Shown here one piece after another: positions 38,933 through 47,334 of a DNA stretch of 64,000 nucleotides. Below the pieces are notes generated by a model. It saw nothing but the letters and a program-made list of their open reading frames with translations, did no database searches and was not told where the DNA came from. The first letter of the stretch is position 1. Each line of letters opens with the position of its first letter. Made by a program: the position numbers and the translations under genes. The DNA is taken from positions 62,001 through 126,000 of the forward strand of contig NZ_FNAJ01000001.1 in NCBI RefSeq assembly GCF_900101905.1, in the 5' to 3' direction. Source of the DNA: Myxococcus virescens (GTDB lineage: Bacteria; Myxococcota; Myxococcia; Myxococcales; Myxococcaceae).

Positions 38933-40432
38933 TCAGGCGGAGGGGGCGACGTCCGGCCACGCGACGTCCCCCCGATGAGCGATGACGACCTGCTGAATGG
39001 GCATGTCGAAGCCGCGGGCGTCCGTGAGGCCCACCGGCCCCAGCAGCGCGCGGAACTCCGGCAGGGACAGCACGTCCCCCTCGTTCGTCACGTACCGGCG
39101 CAGCGCGAAGTAGAGCGCGTCCAGCGGGCCGTCGCGCCGGTCTGTCAGCAGGTAGCCGGAGATGAGCAGCAGCCCGCCGGGACGCAGCGCCCGAGCCAGC
39201 CGAGCGAAGAAGCTCGGGAGCTCCGAGGGCGGCAACGCGGGGATGATTTGCGGCAGCAGGATGACGTCGTAGCGGGACTCGCCGTAGTCCACCGAGAGGC
39301 AGTCCCCCGCCCACAGCTCGGAGCGGGCCTCCAGCTTCAGCTTCGCCAGGTGGGGGCGCACCGCGTCCAGCACGTGCGGCGAATCCAGGTACGTGACGTG
39401 CGTGGTGGGGTCCGCCAACCCGAAGGCCGCGCCCCACACGCCCGAGCCCGTGCCCACGTCCAACACGCGCGCCTGTGCCAATGGCCGCATCGACTTCACC
39501 AGCGTCGCGGCCTGCCGGCTCAGCCGCAGGTGCGAGGCGAAGATGCTGGAGATGCGTGAAGCGTTCTCCTGGTAGATGCGCCGCGCCGTCTCCGGGTCAC
39601 GCAGGTCCAACCGGAAGCGCTGCTCGCGCACCGCCTCGTCCAGGTGCCCCAGCGCCTCCCAGTAGGCCATGGTCGCCGGCAGCGCCCGCTGGAAGTACGG
39701 AAGGCTCTGGGCGTCCAGCGCGCGGCCCGCCGCCTCCGTGAAGCCCCAGCCTGCCTCCCGTGCCTGGACGATGCCCATTGCCGCCAGCGCGCCCAGGAGC
39801 ACCTCCAGCGCCTCCGCCGACGCACCCACCTCCCGCGCCAGCGCGTCCAGCGTCACAGGACCGCGCACCAGCTTCACCAGCACGTCCAGCTCCGCGGCCG
39901 TCACCAGCGCCAGCGTGCGCGCGGGGTTGCGGGCGAAGCGGTCATGGAAGTCCCGGGCCTCGGCGCTCGGGGTGGATGGCGCGGGCGACAGGAACAGCGC
40001 GCGGTACCACCCGAGCACGTCCCACGACGCCCCGCCCCACGCCACGGGGCCGCCAGCGCGCACGGCCTGGGGCAGCAGCGCCAGCGGATGCCACCACCGC
40101 CGCGCCTCCCGCAGCCCGGCGATGAACGCCTCATCCCGGAGAAAGGCCGCGGTCGACGCAGGCAGCGAATACCCCCGCCCCTCCTCCAGGTGGACGAAGC
40201 CCAACGCGACCAGCGGCTCGACGACGGAGCGCGTCCCCCGCCAGGTGCCGCCCACCCGCTTCGCGAGCACCTCCAAGGACACCGGCTCGCCCGAGCCCGT
40301 CTCCGGAAGGTGGCCGAAGAGGCCGAGCGCGAAGGCGGCCTGGAGCGCCGCTGCTTCGTTGCTGGCGTCTCGCGCGTGGAAGTTGAGCTGCTGAACGAAG
40401 GCGGGGGACGGCGCGGAAACGGGCTGTGACAC
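38933..40432 (-). CDS. SAM-dependent O-methyltransferase with winged-helix dimerisation domain (copy 2)
   Basis: 499 residues from a GTG at 40432 preceded by AAAGGAG nine bases upstream. The longer ATG at 40498 would overlap the ABC permease gene and has no paralogue counterpart. It aligns along its length with the methyltransferase at 35170-36672: QQLNFHARDASNEA at the N-terminus, a double winged-helix region, LDVGTGSGVWGAAF as the SAM site, and RRDGPLDALYF. One more O-methyl transfer in the same pathway is likely. The two copies are in inverted orientation around the desaturase and aminotransferase genes. It lies 14 bp after the permease gene, in one operon with the ABC exporter and aminotransferase. 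Confidence 0.88.
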   Translation of the reverse strand: MSQPVSAPSPAFVQQLNFHARDASNEAAALQAAFALGLFGHLPETGSGEPVSLEVLAKRVGGTWRGTRSVVEPLVALGFVHLEEGRGYSLPASTAAFLRDEAFIAGLREARRWWHPLALLPQAVRAGGPVAWGGASWDVLGWYRALFLSPAPSTPSAEARDFHDRFARNPARTLALVTAAELDVLVKLVRGPVTLDALAREVGASAEALEVLLGALAAMGIVQAREAGWGFTEAAGRALDAQSLPYFQRALPATMAYWEALGHLDEAVREQRFRLDLRDPETARRIYQENASRISSIFASHLRLSRQAATLVKSMRPLAQARVLDVGTGSGVWGAAFGLADPTTHVTYLDSPHVLDAVRPHLAKLKLEARSELWAGDCLSVDYGESRYDVILLPQIIPALPPSELPSFFARLARALRPGGLLLISGYLLTDRRDGPLDALYFALRRYVTNEGDVLSLPEFRALLGPVGLTDARGFDMPIQQVVIAHRGDVAWPDVAPSA

Positions 40433-40446
40433 GAAGCAGCGCTCCT

Positions 40447-41472
40447 TTACGTCCAGCGGAACCAACGAAGGGCCAGCAGCAGTGGCACCACGGTCCACGC
40501 GGCCAGCACCAACATGGGCGCACCCAGCGAAGCCAGGCTTGCGCCCTCCAGCATGACAGCCCGCAGCGAGTCATTGATGGCCGTAAGCGGCAAGGCGCGG
40601 ATGACCGGCTGCAACCAAGAGGGGAAGTTCCCGGACGCGAAGAAGACGCCGGAGACGAACATCATCGGCAGCGAGACGAGGTTGACGAGCCCGCCCACCG
40701 CCTCCTCCGTCCGCGCTCGGATGGCCACGAGCACGCCGAGCGCGGCGAAGCACAGCGCACCCGCGAGCCCCACGAGCGTCAACGTGAAGTAGCTGCCGAA
40801 CATCGGCACGCCGAAGAGCCAGCGCGCGAAGGCACAGAAGAAGAAGACCTCCGCCATCGCGAACCCCGCGCGCGCCAGCATGTAGGACACGAAGAACTGG
40901 GAGCGCCGCATGGGCGTCGCGGCCAGCCGCTTCAGCAGCTTGCCTCCGCGCATCGCCACCAGCGAGCCCGCCACCACCCACAGGCTGCTGGACATCAACG
41001 ACAGGCCCAGCAGACCGGGGATGAGGAAGTCGACGTAACGGTTTCCCGGCTCCGACACCGGCGTGGCCTTCACCACGGCGGGACGCGCGGCGTCTTCCGG
41101 CGCGGCGAGCGCCTGCTCCACCAGGAGCCGCGCGGTGCGGCCCTCCGCCTGACTGGGGTCCACCAGCGCTTCGGGCACCACGCCCGGCAGCAGCACCAGG
41201 GAGAGCTGCCCGCGCGCCAGCCGCCGCCGGGCGGACGCTTCGTCCGCGACCTCGGCGGACAGCTCAGGCACGCCCTCCAGCTTCGCCATCAGCGCCGGCG
41301 CGCCCGGCCCCTCCGCCACGGCCACACGCACCGGGCCCAAGGAGTCATTCCGGAACGCCAGCCCCAGGAACAGCGAGGTGACGACGGGGAAGATGAACGT
41401 CCAGAACAGCACCTCCGGCTGCCGCATCAACATGCGCAGCCGCATCAACACCAGTTGGCCCAGGGCGTTCAT
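40447..41472 (-). CDS. ABC-2 type exporter permease
   Basis: 341 residues. An N-terminal helix (EVLFWTFIFPVVTSLFLGLAF) precedes a ~130-residue extracytoplasmic loop. Five helices follow, including the IPGLLGLSLMSSSLWVV and MMFVSGVFFASG segments typical of ABC-2 permeases for drugs and lipids. Its start overlaps the ATPase stop by one base (TGATG), so the two subunits are made together. It is placed inside the operon with a methyltransferase and aminotransferase. It probably exports the finished compound across the inner membrane or confers self-resistance. Confidence 0.9.
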   Translation of the reverse strand: MNALGQLVLMRLRMLMRQPEVLFWTFIFPVVTSLFLGLAFRNDSLGPVRVAVAEGPGAPALMAKLEGVPELSAEVADEASARRRLARGQLSLVLLPGVVPEALVDPSQAEGRTARLLVEQALAAPEDAARPAVVKATPVSEPGNRYVDFLIPGLLGLSLMSSSLWVVAGSLVAMRGGKLLKRLAATPMRRSQFFVSYMLARAGFAMAEVFFFCAFARWLFGVPMFGSYFTLTLVGLAGALCFAALGVLVAIRARTEEAVGGLVNLVSLPMMFVSGVFFASGNFPSWLQPVIRALPLTAINDSLRAVMLEGASLASLGAPMLVLAAWTVVPLLLALRWFRWT

Positions 41473-42422
41473 CAGGCCGCCTTCTCTTCCGCGGACTCGC
41501 GCAGGGAGCGGCCCGTCATGTCGATGAAGACATCATCCAGCGTGGGGCGCCGGGTGGACAGGTGCAGCAACTGGCCGCCCCCCGCCGCCACCTCGCGCAG
41601 CACCTCCGGCAGCGCCCGGTGCAGCTCCCGCACCCGCAGGGTGATGCGGCCGGCGTGCCGCTGGGCGGCCACCACCGACGGCAGCGGGCGCAACCGCTCC
41701 AGGTCCGGCGAGGGCTCCGCCTCCAGCTCGATGACCTGCTCCGCGCCCAGCGTGGTGATGATGTCCCGCGGCGTCCCGCGCGCAATCACCCGGCCCCGGT
41801 CGATGATGACCAGCCGGTCGCACAGCACCTCGGCCTCATCCATGTAATGCGTGGTCAACACCACGGTGCGCCCGCGCGCCTTGAGCTGCGCCACCACGTC
41901 CCACAAGGCGCGGCGCGACTGGGGGTCCAACCCGGTGGTGGGCTCGTCCAGGAAGAGCACGTCCGGGTCGCCCGCCAGCCCCAACGCCAAGGCCAGCCGC
42001 TGCTTCTGTCCGCCAGACAGCTTGCCCACCCGGGCATGGCGCTTCTCGCCCAACTGCACCAGCCCGATGAGCGCCTCGACCTCCAGGGGGCGTGGGTAGA
42101 AGGAAGTGAACAAACGCACCATCTCCTCCACCGTGAGCTGGTCCACCAGCCGCGTCTCCTGGAGCGTCATGCCAATGCGCTCCCGCAGCACCGGCGCGTC
42201 CGTCTCCCAGCGCAAACCCAGGAGCCGCACCTCCCCCGAGGTGGCCGTCTGGAGACCCTCGAGGATTTCCACGGTCGTCGTCTTGCCCGCGCCGTTGGGG
42301 CCCAGGAGGCCGACGCATTCGCCACGGCGGATGTCCAGGTCGATTCCGTCCACGGCGGTGACGTCGCCGAAACGTTTGACCAATCCCTTCACCTCGATGG
42401 CGAGCTCGTCCTGGTGTGTCAT
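41472..42422 (-). CDS. ABC transporter ATPase (ABC-2/DrrA type)
   Basis: 316 residues. Walker A is GPNGAGKTT, the signature is LSGGQKQRL, and Walker B is VLFLDEPTTG; a switch His is in TTHYMDEAEVL. The ~90-residue C-terminal extension after the nucleotide domain is characteristic of DrrA-like drug exporters. It powers the permease at 40447. First gene of the five-gene minus-strand operon, with a 114-bp divergent region shared with the acyltransferase gene at 42537. It is the only ABC ATPase in the window and seems dedicated to the ABC-2 permease, not to the two FtsX-type permeases. Confidence 0.93.
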   Translation of the reverse strand: MTHQDELAIEVKGLVKRFGDVTAVDGIDLDIRRGECVGLLGPNGAGKTTTVEILEGLQTATSGEVRLLGLRWETDAPVLRERIGMTLQETRLVDQLTVEEMVRLFTSFYPRPLEVEALIGLVQLGEKRHARVGKLSGGQKQRLALALGLAGDPDVLFLDEPTTGLDPQSRRALWDVVAQLKARGRTVVLTTHYMDEAEVLCDRLVIIDRGRVIARGTPRDIITTLGAEQVIELEAEPSPDLERLRPLPSVVAAQRHAGRITLRVRELHRALPEVLREVAAGGGQLLHLSTRRPTLDDVFIDMTGRSLRESAEEKAA

Positions 42423-42536
42423 GGATGGGGGGCTGGGGGGCGCGCGGGCGAGTATCGCTCAACACCCGGCGGGTGCCCAACCAACCCGGTGTGGAAAGCG
42501 GCGGGGCTGGGCACGTCGGGGTGGTACGGTGCCCCC

Positions 42537-43358
42537 GTGGCCCTGACCGACTCATTGGAAGCCCGGGTGGACCGGCTGGAACTGCCTTTCAACGAATACG
42601 GCGTCGACCCGTACGGCATCTCCAAGTCTCACGTAAAACATGCGCTGCGCGTCTTTGGCGCCATCTACCGCTACTACTTCCGCGTGCGCTGTTACGGGGT
42701 GGAGCACATCCCCCCGCGGGGCCGCGGAATGCTGGTGGGCAACCACTCCGGCGGCGTGGCGGTGGACGGGGCCATGGTGCTGACGTCCACCATGTTGGAG
42801 ATGGACCCGCCCCGGCTGGCGCAGGGCATGGTGGAGCGCTTCCTCCACAACTTCCCCGTGTCCTCGCTGTGGGCCAGCCGCACCGGCCAGTTCATCGGGC
42901 TGCCCGAGCACGCCAAGCGCCTGCTGGAGGATGACCGGCTGTTGATGATCTTCCCCGAGGGCGCGCGAGGCACGGCCAAGCTCTACAACGAGCGCTACTC
43001 GCTGGTGGACTTCGGCACCGGCTTCGTCCGCCTGGCGTTGCAGACACGCTCGCCCATCATCCCCTTCGCGTTCCTGGGCGGCGGCTCGGCCGTCCCCACG
43101 GTGTTCAACGCATACACGCTGGGGAAGCTGCTCGGCGTGCCCTACGTCCCGTTGACGCCCTACCTGTTGCCGCTGCCGTTGCCGGTGCAGTTGGAAATCC
43201 ATTACGGCGAGCCGCTCGTCTTTCATGGCACGGGGGACGAAGAGGACCACGTCATCGAGGGCTATGTGGAGAAGGTGAAGCAGCGCATCGCGGGGCTCAT
43301 CGAGCGCGGCCGCGCGCAGCGGCACAGCCGGCGGATTGGGAGGAACCTGCTGCCATGA
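42537..43358 (+). CDS. PlsC-like lysophospholipid/acyl acyltransferase
   Basis: 273 residues from a GTG at 42537 (the longer open frame upstream runs antisense to the ABC ATPase gene). Motif I is NHSGGVAVD (NHx4-5D) and motif III is FPEGARG, as in PlsC-family 1-acyl-glycerol-3-phosphate acyltransferases. It lacks a clear signal peptide but has hydrophobic C-terminal segments (YLLPLPLPVQL). It moves an acyl group from acyl-CoA or acyl-ACP to a hydroxyl of a lipid or another acceptor at the membrane face. It overlaps the following SDR gene by ATGA. Membership of the NRPS cluster is uncertain; it may be lipid metabolism. Confidence 0.85.
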   Translation: MALTDSLEARVDRLELPFNEYGVDPYGISKSHVKHALRVFGAIYRYYFRVRCYGVEHIPPRGRGMLVGNHSGGVAVDGAMVLTSTMLEMDPPRLAQGMVERFLHNFPVSSLWASRTGQFIGLPEHAKRLLEDDRLLMIFPEGARGTAKLYNERYSLVDFGTGFVRLALQTRSPIIPFAFLGGGSAVPTVFNAYTLGKLLGVPYVPLTPYLLPLPLPVQLEIHYGEPLVFHGTGDEEDHVIEGYVEKVKQRIAGLIERGRAQRHSRRIGRNLLP

Positions 43359-44302
43359 GGGTGCTGATTCCAGGCATCTCCGGAGGCATTGCCCGCCAGC
43401 TCGCGCTGCACCTGCACGCGCGCGGGCATCAGGTGGCGGGCATCGACACGCGCCCCTGGGCCGAGGCCAAGGAGGCCGGCATCCAGGTCTACCGGGGCGA
43501 TGTGCGCAAGCGCGCCGCGGAGGACGTCTTCCGCCGCTGGCGTCCCGAAGCCGTGGTGCACATGGCCACCGTCACCGCCTTCACGGTGCCGGGCAAGGAG
43601 CGCGGGCGCATCAACCTGGACGGCACCAAGGCGGTGTTCGACCACTGCGCGGCCCATGGCGTGAAGCAGGTGCTCTTCGTGGGGCGGCACACCTTCTACG
43701 GCGCGGCGCCGGACTCGCCGCTGTACCACTCCGAGGACGAGCCGCCTCGCGCGCTGGAGGCCATTCCGGAGCTGGCGGACCTGGTGGCCGCCGACCTGTA
43801 CGCGGCCACCGCGCTGTGGCGCCTGCCGAAGATGACGACGGCCGTGCTGCGGCTGCCCTACACCCTGGGGGCTCCCGGTACCGGCACGCTGTCCTCCTTC
43901 CTCAAGGGCCGTCGCGTGCCGCTGGTGCTCGGGTACGACCCCCTGTTCCACGTCCTCCAGGAGGAAGACGTGGTGACGGCGTTGACGCTGGCGCTGGAGA
44001 AGCAGGTCCGGGGCCTCTTCAACGTGGCGGGCCCTCCGCCGATTCCGCTGTCCGTCATCGTCCGGGAGACAGGGCGCAGGGCGGTGCCTTTGCCCGCGCC
44101 GCTGCTATCGATGCTGCTGGGCCGGGCCGGCCTCCCCCGCCTGTCAATGGGCGCGCTGGACCACCTGCGCTTCCCCATCGTCGTGGACAACCGCCGCTTC
44201 CTGGACGCCACGGGCTTCGAATACCGCCACAGCGTGGCGGACTCGCTGCGCATCTTCCGCGAATCCTCGCCCATCCTCCCTGCGGGGGGCCAGGGACGTT
44301 AG
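43355..44302 (+). CDS. NAD(P)-dependent epimerase/dehydratase (extended SDR)
   Basis: 315 residues. The N-terminal nucleotide-binding motif is degenerate: IPGISGGIARQLA in place of the usual TGxxGxxG. A GDV...VVHMATVTAF segment follows, as in extended SDRs. The catalytic tyrosine is not in an obvious YxxxK; the TFYGAAPDSP region occupies that place, so catalysis may differ or be lost. The C-terminal half (FNVAGPPPIPLSVIV) fits NAD-dependent epimerase-like proteins acting on sugars or lipids. Co-translated with the acyltransferase, and the FAD monooxygenase begins 39 bp later. Confidence 0.82.
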   Translation: MRVLIPGISGGIARQLALHLHARGHQVAGIDTRPWAEAKEAGIQVYRGDVRKRAAEDVFRRWRPEAVVHMATVTAFTVPGKERGRINLDGTKAVFDHCAAHGVKQVLFVGRHTFYGAAPDSPLYHSEDEPPRALEAIPELADLVAADLYAATALWRLPKMTTAVLRLPYTLGAPGTGTLSSFLKGRRVPLVLGYDPLFHVLQEEDVVTALTLALEKQVRGLFNVAGPPPIPLSVIVRETGRRAVPLPAPLLSMLLGRAGLPRLSMGALDHLRFPIVVDNRRFLDATGFEYRHSVADSLRIFRESSPILPAGGQGR

Positions 44303-44341
44303 ACTTCTCCCCGCAGCGGACCTGCTTCCGGGGGGAAGTCC

Positions 44342-45919
44342 ATGTCGGCCGACATCGAGGAAGTGGATGTGGTCATCGCGGGAGGCGGGCCGGTGGGTGT
44401 GCTCACCGCCAACCTCCTGGGACTCCAGGGCGTGCGCGTGCTCGTCCTCGAACGGGAGGCCGCGCCGCACGGCCAACCCCGGGCCTTCTCTTGTGACGAC
44501 GAGGCCCTGCGCATCTATCAGGCCGCGGGGCTGCTCGACGCGCTGAAGCCCGACCTGCGCCAGGGCCGCCACGTCACCTTCACCGGCGTGCGCGGCCAAC
44601 CCATTGCCCAGGTCCAACTGGGCCAGGTGGACCTCGGCTACGGCCACGCGCCCATCTGGTTCTTCCACCAGCCGCTCCTGGAGAAGGCGCTGCGCGAGGG
44701 CCTCTCACGCTTCCCCGCCGCCGAGCTGCGCACGGGCACCGAGGTGGAATCACTGGAACAGGACGGCGCGGGCGTCACCGTGCGGTACCACACGTCTGGA
44801 GTCCGGCACGGGGTGCGCGCCCGCTACCTGGTGGCCTGTGACGGTGGGCGGAGCACGGTGCGCGCGCTGCTGGGCATCCCCATGGAAGGCCGCGGCGGCC
44901 AGGAGCCGTGGATTGCCATCTCCGGCACCGTGGCGGAGGAAGACGCCCCCGCCGAATGCCATGTCGTCTGCGACCCGGTCCGCCCCGGCTTCGTCGGGCG
45001 CGGCCCCGTGGGGCGGTTCCGCTGGGAGTTCCGCCTGCGGCTGGGCGAGACGGGCGAGGAGATGACACAGCCGGGCACGATTCGCCGCCTGATTGGGCCT
45101 TATGTGAATCCAGACCGGGTGACGGTGGAGCGAGCGCAGCTCTACAGCTTTCATTCGGTGGTGGCGCAGCGCTGGCGCGTGGGCCGCACCTTCCTGGCGG
45201 GAGACGCGGCCCACCTGTTGCCACCCTTCATGGGTCAGGGGCTGGTGTCCGGGCTGCGCGACGCGGCGAACCTCGCGTGGAAGCTGGCGTGGGTCCTCCA
45301 GGGCCGCGCCCCCGAGGCGCTGCTGGACACCTACGCCGTGGAGCGCCGTCCGCACGTGCGCGCCTTGCTGGAAGCCACCGCGCGGCTGGGCTCCGTGTTC
45401 ACCGCGCGCAGCACGCCCATGGCCTGGGTACGCGACACCGTGCTCCGGGGCCTCCAGGCCGTTCCGGCCGCGCGCCGCTTCGTGGAGGGATTCCGCTTCA
45501 AGCCGGCGCCCGCCATCGAGGAAGGCTGGCTGCTGGGCGGCCGCCGCTCGGGCCGGAAGGCCGCGGAAGGCAGCTACCTTCCCCAACCGCGCGTGCGTCG
45601 TGCGTCCGGTGAGGAACACCTGTTGGATGACAGCCTGGGCTCCGGCTTCGCCGTGCTGAGCCGGGGCGGCAGCCCAGGGACGGAGGTGGCCCGGGAGCTG
45701 GCCGAATCCCTGGGTGCCCGCGCTGTCACCGTGCGCTCCGCGGGTGTCCCGGGCCTGGGCGACGACAGCGTGGAGGACCACACCGGCAGGCTGTCCGAGT
45801 GGTTCCGGGAGCACGGCGCGGACGTGGCCGTGGTGCGGCCGGACCGCTTCGTCTTCGGCGCGGTGCCCCTGGCCCGGATGCCCGAGCTGCGCGCGGCGCT
45901 GGGCGTGGAAGAGGCGTGA
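44342..45919 (+). CDS. FAD-dependent aromatic-hydroxylase-type monooxygenase
   Basis: 525 residues of the class A flavoprotein monooxygenase family (PHBH/MhpA-like). The dinucleotide site is IAGGGPVG near residue 12, the DG motif is ACDGGRSTVR, and the GD motif is FLAGDAAHLLPPFMGQG. These enzymes hydroxylate phenols or related electron-rich rings using NAD(P)H, and some are tailoring enzymes for natural products. The C-terminal ~120 residues form a thioredoxin-like domain as in MhpA. The upstream acyltransferase and SDR genes form one plausible operon. Its substrate is unknown, and the link with the NRPS is possible but unsupported. Confidence 0.88.
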   Translation: MSADIEEVDVVIAGGGPVGVLTANLLGLQGVRVLVLEREAAPHGQPRAFSCDDEALRIYQAAGLLDALKPDLRQGRHVTFTGVRGQPIAQVQLGQVDLGYGHAPIWFFHQPLLEKALREGLSRFPAAELRTGTEVESLEQDGAGVTVRYHTSGVRHGVRARYLVACDGGRSTVRALLGIPMEGRGGQEPWIAISGTVAEEDAPAECHVVCDPVRPGFVGRGPVGRFRWEFRLRLGETGEEMTQPGTIRRLIGPYVNPDRVTVERAQLYSFHSVVAQRWRVGRTFLAGDAAHLLPPFMGQGLVSGLRDAANLAWKLAWVLQGRAPEALLDTYAVERRPHVRALLEATARLGSVFTARSTPMAWVRDTVLRGLQAVPAARRFVEGFRFKPAPAIEEGWLLGGRRSGRKAAEGSYLPQPRVRRASGEEHLLDDSLGSGFAVLSRGGSPGTEVARELAESLGARAVTVRSAGVPGLGDDSVEDHTGRLSEWFREHGADVAVVRPDRFVFGAVPLARMPELRAALGVEEA

Positions 45920-45954
45920 GCCGTTGCACAGACGACAGACATTGCAAGCACGGG

Positions 45955-45985
45955 GTCAGGAAGACCTCGGGATGCAATCCCTGAC
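45955..45985. terminator. Overlapping inverted repeats after the monooxygenase gene
   Basis: GTCAGG (45955-45960) can pair with CCTGAC (45980-45985), and GGGAT (45969-45973) with ATCCC (45977-45981). The two structures are mutually exclusive. They lie in the 191-bp gap before the nuclease operon, which is less GC-rich than its surroundings and may hold that operon's promoter. Confidence 0.35.
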
Positions 45986-46110
45986 TCGCCCAAGCACAAT
46001 CACTCTCAGCTGTCCACACCTCCCCAGGGGGTTGCATCGAGGTCCGTGAGAGGAGCAGGCTTCCAACCCTCCGCGAAGGCAGACCATCGCGCGACCTCGG
46101 GGGAAATGGC

Positions 46111-47334
46111 TTGCACCCACCATTGGATGCAGCGCTTCTCGGCTCACTGGACCGGCATGCCCGGAGACGCGCGCAAGGCATTGCAACGCTGAGCACGCTC
46201 GTCGGGCCGCCGGAGCGGGCGCTGACCGTCTGGACGGAGTGGATTCAGCGCCGGGGCTCGAGTGTCGTCATCGTGGATGGGGATGACGTGCGCGCCGTCG
46301 TCTCCGCGTGGGCGGCGGCGCTCGCCAGGGAACGGGACCTGCTGGGTGACGCGGAGGTGTTCGTCGTTCGCTCCCAGCCTCAGAACCCGGCACGGACGCT
46401 CCAGTTCCAAGGCAAGACGGCGCACCAGCGGCGCGTGTTGCTGGAAGGCCTCACGCCCCCGCAGGGACAGTCCGCCACCTGGGAGCTGTGCCGGGCCCTG
46501 CTGGAGAGCCCGGCCCCGCCGCCGTCCGGTGTGCTTCCAGACGCGGTGAGCCAGGCCATTGCGCGCGCGCCGCTGCCGGCGCTCCAAACGCTGATGGCAT
46601 TGGTCCCCGCCGGAAGCACGCCGGCCCTGCGCGTGCGGGCCGGCCCCTCTGACTTCCGGGCGCTCCGCACCGCCGCGGCCCTGTGCACCGCGGCCCCCGC
46701 GCTCACGACGGGCTGCGTGCTCACCGCCGAGGCACTCGCCGAGCACCTCCGGAGGGAGGAGTCCCACGTCCTCGCCATGCTGCGGGAAGGCCGGCTGGAC
46801 CTGCCCGAGCCGGAGCTCGACGAAGACACCCGCGGGCTCCCCGAGGCCGCGGTGGCGTCCACGCGCGTCCGGCTCCGGCAGGAAGGCTCATCCGAACAGG
46901 TCGTCGCGCTCTACGACTCGGCGGTGCGCACCATCGCCTCGGCCTACCGGGACGCCAATGGCCGCGCCCGGAGCGAGGCGGAGAAGTTCCTGCACGCCCG
47001 GCTCCAGGACCATGCCTCCACTCGAGGCCTCTTCGTCCTCAATGGCCATGTGGACCCGGTCGGAGGTGGCCGGAGGCTCGAAGTGGACCTGCTCTGCACG
47101 GAGCTGAAGCTGGCTGTGGAAATCGACGGCTACTTCCACTTCCGCAGCCCCGACGGCTTCCGCCGGGACCGGCGCAAGGACGTTGCGCTCCAGTGCTCGG
47201 GCTACTGGGTGGTCCGCTTCCTCGCGGACGACGTGGTGACGCGACTGGAAGAGATTCTTGAAACCCTCGACACGTTGATTGCCACCCGCAGGGGTGAGCT
47301 CACCGGGAAGGAAGCATCGAATGGGAAGCGCTGA
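46111..47334 (+). CDS. Protein with C-terminal PD-(D/E)XK (DUF559/Vsr-like) nuclease domain
   Basis: 407 residues from a TTG at 46111 with GGGGGA six bases upstream; an ATG at 46106 is out of frame. Residues 1-270 are Ala/Leu-rich helices with no motif I recognise. From ~280 a Vsr/DUF559-like endonuclease fold is visible: SEAEKFLHARL (first Glu), RRLEVDLLC (catalytic Asp), LKLAVEIDGYFHF (Glu/Asp of the core), RRDRRKDVALQ and a final WVVRFLADDV strand. Such domains nick or cleave DNA. It overlaps the next gene by 14 bp and the ATPase gene follows, so the three form one operon. The arrangement suggests a nuclease guided or powered by the ATPase, as in defence or repair systems. Confidence 0.7.
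   Translation: MHPPLDAALLGSLDRHARRRAQGIATLSTLVGPPERALTVWTEWIQRRGSSVVIVDGDDVRAVVSAWAAALARERDLLGDAEVFVVRSQPQNPARTLQFQGKTAHQRRVLLEGLTPPQGQSATWELCRALLESPAPPPSGVLPDAVSQAIARAPLPALQTLMALVPAGSTPALRVRAGPSDFRALRTAAALCTAAPALTTGCVLTAEALAEHLRREESHVLAMLREGRLDLPEPELDEDTRGLPEAAVASTRVRLRQEGSSEQVVALYDSAVRTIASAYRDANGRARSEAEKFLHARLQDHASTRGLFVLNGHVDPVGGGRRLEVDLLCTELKLAVEIDGYFHFRSPDGFRRDRRKDVALQCSGYWVVRFLADDVVTRLEEILETLDTLIATRRGELTGKEASNGKR

Noticed and set aside
41562..42536. Upstream extension of the PlsC-like protein to 598 residues
   Set aside because: It lies antisense to the ABC ATPase gene and the family starts near the GTG at 42537.
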